From contig JAIPBT010000001.1 of assembly GCA_021738565.1 (NCBI GenBank), positions 1 to 64,000 on the forward strand: 64,000 nt of DNA, in the 5' to 3' direction. Position 1 is the first letter of the stretch. Every line of letters starts with the position of its first letter. Origin of the DNA: Bacteroidales bacterium. GTDB taxonomy: Bacteria; Bacteroidota; Bacteroidia; Bacteroidales; GCA-2748055. Positions 32,559 through 41,466 of the stretch are shown in pieces. The notes beneath the pieces are model-generated. The model was not told where the DNA came from. It was given only the letters and a program-made list of their open reading frames with translations, and did no database searches. The position numbers were made by a program, and so were the translations under genes.

Positions 32559-33428
32559 ATGAAGAAATACCTTATCATACTTGTTTTGTTCGCTCTGGCA
32601 ATGCCAGGTAATTCACAGGAAAAAACCATCAATGTGCTGGTAATCGGCGCACATCCCGATGATTGCGACGGGGATGCCGGTGGCACGGCCATTTTGTTCG
32701 CAGAGATGGGGCACCGGGTGAAATTCCTCTCCCTCACCAATGGAGATGCGGGTCATTATGCCATGGGCGGAGGACAGCTGGCAAAGAGGAGAACAGCTGA
32801 GGCTGCAGAAGCCGGAAGAAGGTTCGGTATCGAATACAAAGTTATGGACAACCACGACGGTGAACTGATGCCGACGCTGGAAAACAGGCTTGATGTGATC
32901 CGGGAGATACGCAGGTGGAACACCGATGTGGTCATCACTCACCGGCCAAATGATTACCATCCTGACCACCGGTATACCAGCATTCTTGTTCAGGATGCGG
33001 CATTCATGGTGACCGTTCCCAACATTGCCCCCAATGTTCCGGCCCTGAAAAGGAATCCTGTATTTCTCTACTCGGAGGACAGGTTCCAGACTCCGGTTCC
33101 GTTCCGTCCCGACATTGCCGTGGTCATTGATGATGTGTACGACCAGAAGATCTATGCCATGGCGGCCCATGCATCACAATATTTTGAATGGCTCCCATGG
33201 CTCAGGGGAAACCTGGAGAAGGTACCGGAAACAGAAGAAGAAAGATTGAAGCTGCTGGCCGGACAACGTACTTATACACCGGATGAAGAAACACGGGAAT
33301 GCCTGAGGAAATGGTACGGCAATGAAGCGGATGATGCTATGCATGCCGAGGCATTTGAAATATGTGAATACGGGAGACAACCCGGCGACGATGAGATCCG
33401 AAAGTTGTTCCCTATGCTCGAAAAATAA
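32559..33428 (+). CDS. Secreted PIG-L family N-acetylglucosaminyl deacetylase-like protein
   Basis: This 289 aa zinc hydrolase of the PIG-L/LmbE family removes N-acetyl groups from GlcNAc-type sugars. The signal peptide (MKKYLIILVLFALAMPGNSQ) is followed by the metal motif VIGAHPDDCD, then THRPNDYHPDHRYTSIL with the later His ligands. Its neighbours are a sulfatase and a polysaccharide deacetylase, which suggests work on sulfated, N-acetylated glycans in the periplasm. The 38-bp spacing to the next gene suggests cotranscription. Confidence 0.87.
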   Translation: MKKYLIILVLFALAMPGNSQEKTINVLVIGAHPDDCDGDAGGTAILFAEMGHRVKFLSLTNGDAGHYAMGGGQLAKRRTAEAAEAGRRFGIEYKVMDNHDGELMPTLENRLDVIREIRRWNTDVVITHRPNDYHPDHRYTSILVQDAAFMVTVPNIAPNVPALKRNPVFLYSEDRFQTPVPFRPDIAVVIDDVYDQKIYAMAAHASQYFEWLPWLRGNLEKVPETEEERLKLLAGQRTYTPDEETRECLRKWYGNEADDAMHAEAFEICEYGRQPGDDEIRKLFPMLEK

Positions 33429-33466
33429 TTCATTGGATGCAGATATAAAAAAGGAGAAATGACGTT

Positions 33467-34813
33467 ATGATTAATAACAGATTCAGAACATTCACCCGGC
33501 TCTTAATTGCTTTTTTGCTTGTGATCAGTGTATCATGCAACAGAAATAATGGACAGACTGAAATACTCAAATGGAAAGATGGCAAAAGTGCCTGTATCAC
33601 TCTTACCTTTGACGACGGAACACAGAACCACTACGAGATTGCCATTCCCTACATGAACAAACTGAACATCCAGGGCACATTTTTTATCAATACCCTGAAT
33701 GTCGGGGGATCCGATCATTATCCAACCTTTGTGGGAAGACCCGTTATGGATATCCTTGAAGAATCAGGCAGGATCCCAACAAACAGAACCAACCTGCTCG
33801 AACGGACATCCATGATCAGGTACCTGATGGAAATAAAGGATGTACCGGAACTCGATGGTTATGACATGTATTCCATTGGTCATGGTATCGAGCATGGAAA
33901 TTTCGATGAAGTGATCGCCAAAGTTGATAATATATGCAGGGTTTTGCGAAATTCAGGTAAAAAATACATTGTTGAAAATGAGGGGAATAAAAAAACTGAG
34001 GGGGAATACGACTGGAATGACCTCCGGGGATTTGCAGCTGACGGGCATGAATTTGCATCACATACGATATCGCATCCCTATTTGTCGGTACTGGACGAAA
34101 AAAATGCATTGTACGAACTGGAAAAATGTCAGGAAGACATTGGAAAGAACCTTGGATTTAAACATACCCTGACCGTGGAATGCCCTTATGGAATTCATGA
34201 CAAAAGGATCATGAAACTTACAGAACCTGTTTTTCCATTCTCAAGGAACCAGGTACCCGAGGAATACATCACAGGCATCATGCGGTCAGGAACCCTGTTG
34301 CCCGGGGAGGCTTCCAATGAATACATTCAATGGCAGCGTGGTCCGCTATCCGACACTCCGTATCCATTGATGCGCTCATGGATCGAAACCACCCGGACAA
34401 ACAGTGCCTGGCTGGTTCTGGTATTTCACGGTATAGAAGGAATTGGGTGGGAAGCCCTTCCGGCTGAAACCATCAGAGACTATTTCAATCTGATCAAGGA
34501 AAATGAGAACGAATTGTGGATAGCAACATACCAGGATGCTTATAAATATGTCAGGGCAAGGATGAATACGGTTATAACTACAAAATCCAATAACAAAGTT
34601 ATTCATGTCAATATTGACAATGAACTTGACCCTAAGGTCTATGATGTTCCCCTGTCAGTCAGGACTGTTGTACCTAATGACTGGGTAAAAGCAGAGATAC
34701 GAACAGGAGAACAAACAACCGTTGTAAGTTCTTCCAAAAAAAACAACCAGCTTTTTGTTGAATATGAAATATTACCGGGTTTACAATCCGTTGATTTACA
34801 TAAGGCAAACTGA
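33467..34813 (+). CDS. Polysaccharide deacetylase (NodB homology) lipoprotein
   Basis: The 448 aa protein has a lipoprotein signal (LLIAFLLVISVSC) and a NodB domain: CITLTFDDGTQNHYEIAIPYM gives the catalytic base and metal Asp, and HEFASHTISHPYLS gives the His ligands. The insertion between these motifs is long, about 130 residues, compared with simple chitin deacetylases. The C-terminal 100 residues form a separate beta-type domain. It probably deacetylates a polysaccharide outside the cytoplasm together with the PIG-L protein. Confidence 0.82.
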   Translation: MINNRFRTFTRLLIAFLLVISVSCNRNNGQTEILKWKDGKSACITLTFDDGTQNHYEIAIPYMNKLNIQGTFFINTLNVGGSDHYPTFVGRPVMDILEESGRIPTNRTNLLERTSMIRYLMEIKDVPELDGYDMYSIGHGIEHGNFDEVIAKVDNICRVLRNSGKKYIVENEGNKKTEGEYDWNDLRGFAADGHEFASHTISHPYLSVLDEKNALYELEKCQEDIGKNLGFKHTLTVECPYGIHDKRIMKLTEPVFPFSRNQVPEEYITGIMRSGTLLPGEASNEYIQWQRGPLSDTPYPLMRSWIETTRTNSAWLVLVFHGIEGIGWEALPAETIRDYFNLIKENENELWIATYQDAYKYVRARMNTVITTKSNNKVIHVNIDNELDPKVYDVPLSVRTVVPNDWVKAEIRTGEQTTVVSSSKKNNQLFVEYEILPGLQSVDLHKAN

Positions 34814-34839
34814 GCGGCAGGATACATGCTGTTAAATGG

Positions 34840-36162
34840 TCAGACTGTTTCAGCCGGATTATCGGCCTTAAGCGCCAGCACGAACAGCGCGACGGAAAGA
34901 ACTACACACAAAAGTCCCGCCATTGCATAATTTCCAGTGTACTTAATGGAAAGGCTGAAAAAATAGGGCCCCAATGCAGAACCGATTACCGTCCAGCTTA
35001 GCGAATACCCCGATATGGCCCCCAGGTGCTTCAATCCGTAAAAACGGGGCCACGTAACACCGATCAAAACTGCATAGAGCCCCCATACAATACCGTTGCC
35101 GGCAATTAAAAGGTAATAGGCAAATGAACTACCGGCAAAAATAACCAGGGCGACGGATGAAACCAGCATTCCGGCAACAAACAGCATCAATATGTATTTC
35201 AACCTTATAAAATCGCTCAAATAGCTGAAAATGAACTGCAACGAAACAGCAACCAGAGAGGTGGGTAAAAAGATACCAAGGGCAATGCTTTCATCCATGC
35301 CGCCTGTATCGAAGATAGAGACCACGTGAAAGGTAATGCCGGTTACAAATAGCGCAGCAAGTGACAGAGATAGTGTAAATACCCAGAAGGGAAGCGTTTT
35401 ACGGGCTTGTTTGAGCGTAAAGTCCTTTTCGGGCAGACTGGGAGGGCGCTTTCTCCTCTTTTTTCCGGAACGCATCCTGCCATCAGGCTTCAGACCGCAA
35501 CTTTCAGGGTTGTCCCTGAATATGATCAGCACAAAAATTGTAAAAAGCAAACCTGTTAAAATTGCAAGGGCCACCCAGGCTCCTTTCCATTCCAGTTGTT
35601 CTATGATCCGGCTCAAAACCTGTGGCGCCAGTGAAAATCCAAATGCCGTAAATATGCCCAATACTGCATTGGCCATCCCCCTGCGCTTGTCAAACCATTT
35701 CATGACCATGTTGCGCGAAACCATGGTAAGCATCCCCTGTCCGAAAAAACGGATGCCCCAGAAACCGAATGACAACAAAATAAAAGTAGCCACAACAGGA
35801 GATATCCAGCTAAGTTGCTGAAATAGTTCAGCCAATATATCAACTCTTGTAAGATAAAGAAGCATTCCCCCGAGAAGCACACCCGCAATAAAAGCCATGC
35901 GCCTTGCACCTATTTTATCATACAGCTTTCCTGCCCTTGTGATCATCAAACCGGAAAAAACGGTCCCGACCAGGTAAGCCAGGCTCAGGTTGTCGCGGTC
36001 AACATTAAGATCCAGCAACAGGTCCTCCGTAAATGCAGATACCCCTACCGTCTGCCCGGGCACACTCATCAGCATCCCGATGGTGCCTGCCACAAGTATC
36101 ACCCATCCATAAAAGAATGGCATCCTTGCCGGTGCAAATGGTGTGTTGCTATGGTTTTTCAT
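34840..36162 (-). CDS. MFS transporter (OFA/monocarboxylate-like)
   Basis: This 12-TM major facilitator begins, from ATG 36162, MKNHSNTPFAPARMPFFYGW. The FFYGWVILVAGTIGMLMSVPGQT segment is typical of the oxalate/formate antiporter-like group. A cytoplasmic loop rich in Lys and Arg (GRMRSGKKRRKRPPSLPEKD) separates the halves. The gene is convergent with the deacetylase gene. The substrate is unknown; a small organic acid or a glycan breakdown product is possible. Confidence 0.82.
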   Translation of the reverse strand: MKNHSNTPFAPARMPFFYGWVILVAGTIGMLMSVPGQTVGVSAFTEDLLLDLNVDRDNLSLAYLVGTVFSGLMITRAGKLYDKIGARRMAFIAGVLLGGMLLYLTRVDILAELFQQLSWISPVVATFILLSFGFWGIRFFGQGMLTMVSRNMVMKWFDKRRGMANAVLGIFTAFGFSLAPQVLSRIIEQLEWKGAWVALAILTGLLFTIFVLIIFRDNPESCGLKPDGRMRSGKKRRKRPPSLPEKDFTLKQARKTLPFWVFTLSLSLAALFVTGITFHVVSIFDTGGMDESIALGIFLPTSLVAVSLQFIFSYLSDFIRLKYILMLFVAGMLVSSVALVIFAGSSFAYYLLIAGNGIVWGLYAVLIGVTWPRFYGLKHLGAISGYSLSWTVIGSALGPYFFSLSIKYTGNYAMAGLLCVVLSVALFVLALKADNPAETV

Positions 36163-36368
36163 AGCATTGTGACATTCTTGTCTCCTTTGTATAACTTCTA
36201 ACCGCAAAGACAGCAAAAGTAATAAAATTATCCTCCCCCGATTGATATAATAATGCTTACATTCTGTTTATATTTGTCTGAATAAACATTGCCCTTCTAA
36301 AACCGTTATACATGCATGATACGGAATTTATTCCAAATTATGCATCTGTTTAAGTGCTTTCTGAATTT

Positions 36369-37262
36369 ATGAATACACCAATAAAACATCTGATCATTTA
36401 CACAGCCATTGCATTCCTGCTGCCGGCCATGAGCCTTTTCGCGCAGGAGGCTGAATATTATTACTCAAGTGACCTTGGGATCACTGAGAATGGAAAAAAT
36501 GCCGTCTATAAACGTGAGGTTTTTCACAGGTGTTCAAATGTCAGAAAAGTTTTCACCTATAAAATGACAGACAAAGGATGGATCCAGGAAAAGAAGGAGA
36601 AGGTCAGACTGGTCAATGATACGCTCATGATAATAAAGCGACCGGGGGAGAAACTCTTCCGTGAAAAGGTGACGCGAACCTTTTATGAAACAGAATACAA
36701 CAGGTATCTGTTTACCGATCACCTGAAAGGGAAGGTTATTCTTGAAGGTACGGCCACAAATCTGGTCCCCCTGCACCTGCAGGATACGGTTGTTTCCTAT
36801 TACAAGACAGGCACATTGAAATCAATTGCTGTATACGATGGGAACAGTCTGGTTACTAACCAAAACTGGCTGCGCAACGGCAGCAGGTACTATGATGACC
36901 TCCATTATTTTGTCGATAAGATACCTGAATACAGTTACGGGCAGGCCAACTTCCGGGCATACATCCTGAAAGGCATCCGGGATTCCGGTATCGATCTTAA
37001 CCAGATAAGGGACAAGGTAGTCATTGGATGGGTAGTGATGGAGAACGGGGAACTGGAAGGTTTTCATACCATAAGAGGTGTTTACAAACCCCTGAACAAC
37101 ACCCTGATAAAACTCATCAGGGAGATGCCGGGAGATTGGGTTGCGGCCTCCCTGAACGGAAAAAAGGTAAGATACTATATGACCCTGCCTTTCAATTTTA
37201 TAGACCGGACCGAAAACTTTGAATCGCTTGAATTGAGTACCGGCTGGGTTGTCTGGGATTAA
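36369..37262 (+). CDS. Secreted protein with TonB C-terminal-like domain
   Basis: From ATG 36369 the 297 aa protein has a signal peptide ending LFAQEA. The middle contains MORN-like strands (SYYKTGTLKSIAVYDGNSLV). The last 80 residues (VVIGWVVMENGELEGFHTI, then DWVAASLNGKKVRYYMTLPFNF) resemble the TonB C-terminal fold. It lacks the N-terminal membrane anchor and Pro-rich linker of a true TonB, so it is not an ordinary energy transducer. Its end overlaps the convergent sulfatase gene by 4 bp. Confidence 0.7.
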   Translation: MNTPIKHLIIYTAIAFLLPAMSLFAQEAEYYYSSDLGITENGKNAVYKREVFHRCSNVRKVFTYKMTDKGWIQEKKEKVRLVNDTLMIIKRPGEKLFREKVTRTFYETEYNRYLFTDHLKGKVILEGTATNLVPLHLQDTVVSYYKTGTLKSIAVYDGNSLVTNQNWLRNGSRYYDDLHYFVDKIPEYSYGQANFRAYILKGIRDSGIDLNQIRDKVVIGWVVMENGELEGFHTIRGVYKPLNNTLIKLIREMPGDWVAASLNGKKVRYYMTLPFNFIDRTENFESLELSTGWVVWD

Positions 37263-37270
37263 AAATCCCA
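37254..37270. terminator. Palindrome at the shared 3' ends of two convergent genes
   Basis: TGGGATT (37254-37260) and AATCCCA (37264-37270) flank AAA. The palindrome contains both stop codons and encodes the final Trp-Asp of each protein. It may serve as a small bidirectional terminator. Confidence 0.35.
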
Positions 37271-38683
37271 AACAGGATGTGATATACGGGATGTCCTGAT
37301 CAGTGCATCCATCCTTCGCTCCACCTCGGGATATTCCTTTACTACATTATTTGTCTCACCCGGATCTTCTGCAAGATTATACAGTTCTATGACGGAATTG
37401 GGATCCTCAAAAACATTATAACGAACCGCTTTCCAGTCGCCTTCACGCAATGCCACGCGACCACCCTTTTCATGAAATTCCCAGTACAACCTGGAATGCT
37501 CAGGCTGGTAACCTTTTCCGGTCAGAGATGGCACCATGGATATCCCGTCGATTCCCTCCGGAGCTTTACCACCAGCCAGTTCGGCAAATGTGGGAAACAT
37601 ATCCCAGAATGCCGAAACATGGTCACACATGGTATCTGCAGTTACCGTTCCGGGCCACCATGCAATGGTTGGTACACGGATCCCTCCTTCATACAGGTCA
37701 CGCTTATAACCACGGAAAGGACCGTTGGAATCAAAGAATTCGGGATCGGCACCGCCTTCCAGGTGCGTACCATTGTCCGATGTGAAAATGACCAGGGTAT
37801 TTTCAGTAATGCCATATTCCCTGACCCTGTCAAGCACGTCTCCTACTGCCATATCAAGCCGCGCAACCATGGCTGCAAATGCTGCATGGGGATTATCCTG
37901 TGATCCATAGGGGCCTTTCCTGTACCTGGGTCCGTCATCAACTCCTTTCCACGGTGTCTCAGGATACTTTCCCATATATGATCTGAATATGGAATCATCA
38001 GGCACAATCAATTCTGCATGGGGAATGGTATACGGCAAATAAAGAAAGAAAGAAGTATCCTTGTTTACTTCCAGGAACTGCATGGCCCTCTGGTGTATAA
38101 GGTCAAAACTATACTGCTCCTCACCACCGTCAGCATTGCCTTCCAGTACCACCTTCCTGTCGTTGTGCCACAAAAACTCCGGGTAATAATTGTGTGCCAG
38201 CATCTGGCTGTTGTAGCCAAACCACTCGTCAAAACCGCGTTTGTCCGGGGAACCCTCGGAACCAGGATATCCCATTCCCCATTTCCCAAATGCCCCTGTT
38301 ACATACCCCTGATCCTTGAGCATCTCGCTCATCATTGGAATGGTGTCATCGACAGGATAACCTCCGCCATTCATACCTTTGTTGCCGCGAATGGGAGCAT
38401 GCCCCGTATGAAGTCCGGTAAACAAAGAAGCACGTGAGGGTGCACAGACAGTGGAACCGGAATAGTGCTGGGTAAATACCATTCCCTCTGCAGCCATTTG
38501 ATCGATGCGGGGAGTCTGAAATTTCTCCTGTCCGAAACAGCTAAGATCGCCATATCCCAGGTCATCTGCCAGTATATAGATAATGTTCGGACGCAGGACC
38601 TCCTTCTCATCTGATCCGTATTTCTGGTTACACGATGATAACAGCAGGGCAAGTAAAATAACGGGGAGGCAATACTTTTTCAT
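37259..38683 (-). CDS. Arylsulfatase lipoprotein
   Basis: This 474 aa S1 sulfatase starts at ATG 38683 with a lipoprotein signal (LPVILLALLLSSC). The metal site NIIYILADDLGYGDLSC is followed by CAPSRASLFTG, the CxPSR formylglycine motif, and GKWGMGYPGSEGSPDKRGFDE; the later ligands are in VIFTSDNGTHLEGG. The length and order match arylsulfatase A-like enzymes. An anaerobic-type maturase would be needed and is not in the window. The TTG/ATG starts upstream of 38683 would disrupt the signal. Confidence 0.92.
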   Translation of the reverse strand: MKKYCLPVILLALLLSSCNQKYGSDEKEVLRPNIIYILADDLGYGDLSCFGQEKFQTPRIDQMAAEGMVFTQHYSGSTVCAPSRASLFTGLHTGHAPIRGNKGMNGGGYPVDDTIPMMSEMLKDQGYVTGAFGKWGMGYPGSEGSPDKRGFDEWFGYNSQMLAHNYYPEFLWHNDRKVVLEGNADGGEEQYSFDLIHQRAMQFLEVNKDTSFFLYLPYTIPHAELIVPDDSIFRSYMGKYPETPWKGVDDGPRYRKGPYGSQDNPHAAFAAMVARLDMAVGDVLDRVREYGITENTLVIFTSDNGTHLEGGADPEFFDSNGPFRGYKRDLYEGGIRVPTIAWWPGTVTADTMCDHVSAFWDMFPTFAELAGGKAPEGIDGISMVPSLTGKGYQPEHSRLYWEFHEKGGRVALREGDWKAVRYNVFEDPNSVIELYNLAEDPGETNNVVKEYPEVERRMDALIRTSRISHPVWDF

Positions 38684-38783
38684 AATTTCAATATTTTGGA
38701 TTATTTGTCGAATGTATTCATTGCCAAACAGCATTAACGGGTACACTTAATTATGGATGACTTCATATTATGACAGCGGTTTT

Positions 38784-40154
38784 CTAATCAATCTGTTCCC
38801 TGATCCTTTCGATCTGCTTCTGCTTATTAACTTCACGCAGACTCCTGGCGGTATCGGTAAAATACTGGTGTCCGCTGATGAATTTTATCTGCAACTTGTT
38901 CCAGTCATTGAGTGCCCCGATTTTATTCTGCTCCTTCAGCTCTTTGTAAAGGGTATTTGAAACCGGGATCATATCGCTTCGTCCCAAATAATCGAGGTCG
39001 GCATCGCAAATGATCTTTTCCAGAAGGTTTTTCGGATCTGGAGGCATTTTTGTGGCCATGATCACGTTATTGATCCTTTCGATCTGTTCATCGGAATACC
39101 CGTAATCAGGAAGGTATTGATTTGCCATCTGGGTCCCGTGGTATTCATGCTCATCGTAGGCTATCGTGTGTCCGGCATCATGGAACAATCCTGCAGTTTT
39201 TAGGATCAGGATTTCCTCATCCTCCAGTCCTTCTGCCCATCCGATAAGCTCCACTTCAGTAACCACGTCAACCGTATGTTTCACGTTGTGATAGTAAAGA
39301 TATGGCGGCAGTTCCTTTTCCAACTTGTCAAGTATGATCTCCTGCAGGTCCGTAAACTGGATGAGTTTGAATTTTGTTTCGAAGTTGTCGTTGGGAACTG
39401 CCCCTTCCCCGTTCTCGGAAAATTCCGGTCTGATCCCAACCACTTCAAACATTTCAAGATCGCCCTTGTATTTAACGGGAAGCTTTCCAAAATATTCACA
39501 TACAAAGAACTCCTTAACCAGCTCATACGTCATCACGGAAATAAGTGTTTTCCCACTTTCTCCAACACCCTGCACGCGGTGGGCAATATTAACTGTATCC
39601 CCCTTGATATCATAGGTGATTTTCTTCTTTCCGGAAATATTTGCAGTAACAGGCCCGGTATGAATGCCCAGGCTCATATTCCATATCTTGGACCCCCCGG
39701 ATTCGGAACGTTTTTTAAGGTAAGCCTGCATTTCCAGTGCAGCCATCACCACTTCAATCGGGTTTGTAATGTTCTTCTCAGGGATGCCACCGGCAGCCAT
39801 GTAGGTATCGCCGATGGTCTTAATTTTGTGTATCTTATATTTCTTAAGGATATGATTGAACTCCAGCAGCACCTCATCAAGCTGATCCATCAAGGCTTCG
39901 GAGTCCATCCCGTCTGTCAGTTTATAGAACCCTTCAATATTGGCAAACAAAACCGTCGCCATTTTGAACTTCTTCACCCTGCTTTCCTCTTCTGCAACTG
40001 CCGCCTTTCCCCCGGGACGCTGTTTCAATTCTTCATTTTGCTGCGTCAGTTCCTCAATCGCAGATTGAAGTTTTTCATTCTGGTTGATCAGCTCCTGGTT
40101 CTGCTTTACGAGCTTCTGTATCCTTCTTAACAATTCATCCTTTTGCTGACTCAT
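38784..40154 (-). CDS. Degenerate class III cyclase domain fused to an HD domain
   Basis: The 456 aa protein has an N-terminal coiled coil (residues 1-50, LRRIQKLVKQNQELINQNEKL), a class III cyclase domain and a C-terminal HD domain. In the cyclase, the first metal Asp is replaced: VLFANIEGF instead of FxDIxGF. The second is kept (KTIGDTYMAAGG). The HD part has YHNVKHTVDVV, AGLFHDAGHTI and a late Asp (CDADLDYLG), all needed for phosphohydrolase activity. It may be a nucleotide sensor or a phosphodiesterase rather than a cyclase. It stands alone between a sulfatase gene and a divergent EEP gene. Confidence 0.82.
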   Translation of the reverse strand: MSQQKDELLRRIQKLVKQNQELINQNEKLQSAIEELTQQNEELKQRPGGKAAVAEEESRVKKFKMATVLFANIEGFYKLTDGMDSEALMDQLDEVLLEFNHILKKYKIHKIKTIGDTYMAAGGIPEKNITNPIEVVMAALEMQAYLKKRSESGGSKIWNMSLGIHTGPVTANISGKKKITYDIKGDTVNIAHRVQGVGESGKTLISVMTYELVKEFFVCEYFGKLPVKYKGDLEMFEVVGIRPEFSENGEGAVPNDNFETKFKLIQFTDLQEIILDKLEKELPPYLYYHNVKHTVDVVTEVELIGWAEGLEDEEILILKTAGLFHDAGHTIAYDEHEYHGTQMANQYLPDYGYSDEQIERINNVIMATKMPPDPKNLLEKIICDADLDYLGRSDMIPVSNTLYKELKEQNKIGALNDWNKLQIKFISGHQYFTDTARSLREVNKQKQIERIREQID

Positions 40155-40363
40155 ACTCTATTTCCTTTCCTCATTTGATTGATGATTTCCATAGCATGGA
40201 CAATAAAATTAAGAAAAAAATATTCAATGGTTGCCTGTATGAACTGAAAATAAACAGGACAATCCACTTTACGGGCATTTGCGATCGCTGGCAAATAAGA
40301 ACCTTTTGTTTTGAAAGGTTTCAGATGCAATGCTATGTTTCAGTTGCTTTCAGTATAAAATTG

Positions 40364-40371
40364 TATTTTTG
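40364..40371 (+). promoter_or_regulatory. -7 box of the EEP-uvrB unit
   Basis: TATTTTTG matches TAnnTTTG exactly, 70 bp before the ATG at 40442. GTTG at 40343-40346, 17 bp upstream, is a weak -33. Confidence 0.5.
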
Positions 40372-40441
40372 CCCTGGCACTTGTTCGCGAACCAACCGGT
40401 CGGCAAAGTGTTAACACACCAGTAAAAACAGAATTAAACAC

Positions 40442-41464
40442 ATGAAGCGAATCATCCCTGTCAGTTTCTTTCTGGTCATATTCATTAGCAATGTTTATGC
40501 ACAATCCGGCAAGAACTTCACCGCAATGTTCTACAACGTAGAAAACCTTTTTGACACCATCGACCATCCCGATTTTGCGGATGAGGAATTCACTCCATCC
40601 GGGTCCAAAGAATGGGATTCTGCAAGGTACGGGAAGAAACTGAAGGATATCGCAATGGTCATAAAGTCAACACCGGGCGGCGATATTCCGGCAATCATGG
40701 GTTTTTCAGAGATTGAAAACGAATGGGTCCTGGAAGATCTGATCAGGATTCTGGATGATACTGATAACCTTTATCCCATTGTTATTGAAGGAGAAGATCC
40801 CCGCGGTATAGATTGCGGAATCATATACAACGGTGATGTGTTCAAATACCATTCGCAAGCACTTATACCGGTGGAAGACCAGTCTGGCGGTGGATACAAA
40901 CTCAGGGGGATCCTGTATGTAAAAGGAACAGGACCCGACGGCAAAACACTGCATTTGTTTGTGAATCACTGGAAATCCCGCCGGGGTGGTGTTGCAGAAA
41001 CAGAATATCTGAGAGAATCTACTGCTGTGGCCCTGCGCAATTTCATTGATCAGCTGAAGGAAATTGAAGATGACCCCCGTATCATAATCATGGGAGACCT
41101 GAATGATGAGCCTACCAACAACAGTATTTACAGTGTTCTGAATGCCGGCAACAAGCGAAAGAACATTGCAGAAAATGACCTTTATAACCTTTTTTACGAC
41201 ATTCATAACCTGGATCTCGGGGGGAGTTACAATTACCGGGGCACATGGCAGATGTACGACCATATCATCATCTCCTATTCACTGCTGAACAGGGATGACC
41301 TGCTTTCAACAACATTCGACGGGGGTAAGATACTCAAGGAAAAATGGATGCTTTACCATGATGAACGCAACAGGGTGTATGTTCCAAACAGAACCTACGG
41401 CGGCAACAATTATTATGGAGGGATCAGCGATCATTTTCCTATTTTCGTAATTTTTTCATACTAA
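40442..41464 (+). CDS. Secreted endonuclease/exonuclease/phosphatase family protein
   Basis: This 340 aa EEP-superfamily protein has a signal peptide (IPVSFFLVIFISNVYAQ). The catalytic motifs are clear: FYNVENLFDT, FSEIENEWVLEDL (metal Glu), NHWKSRRGG (catalytic His), IIMGDLNDEPTN, and ISDHFPIFV at the end. Bacteroidota secrete such proteins to degrade extracellular DNA or phosphoesters. It ends 2 bp before the uvrB start, so the two are cotranscribed. Confidence 0.88.
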   Translation: MKRIIPVSFFLVIFISNVYAQSGKNFTAMFYNVENLFDTIDHPDFADEEFTPSGSKEWDSARYGKKLKDIAMVIKSTPGGDIPAIMGFSEIENEWVLEDLIRILDDTDNLYPIVIEGEDPRGIDCGIIYNGDVFKYHSQALIPVEDQSGGGYKLRGILYVKGTGPDGKTLHLFVNHWKSRRGGVAETEYLRESTAVALRNFIDQLKEIEDDPRIIIMGDLNDEPTNNSIYSVLNAGNKRKNIAENDLYNLFYDIHNLDLGGSYNYRGTWQMYDHIIISYSLLNRDDLLSTTFDGGKILKEKWMLYHDERNRVYVPNRTYGGNNYYGGISDHFPIFVIFSY

Positions 41465-41466
41465 GG

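Noticed and set aside
39276-40130. 284-codon plus-strand frame opposite the cyclase-HD gene
   Set aside because: Antisense to a protein with clear cyclase and HD motifs; composition (Phe, His, Leu rich) is typical of a shadow frame.
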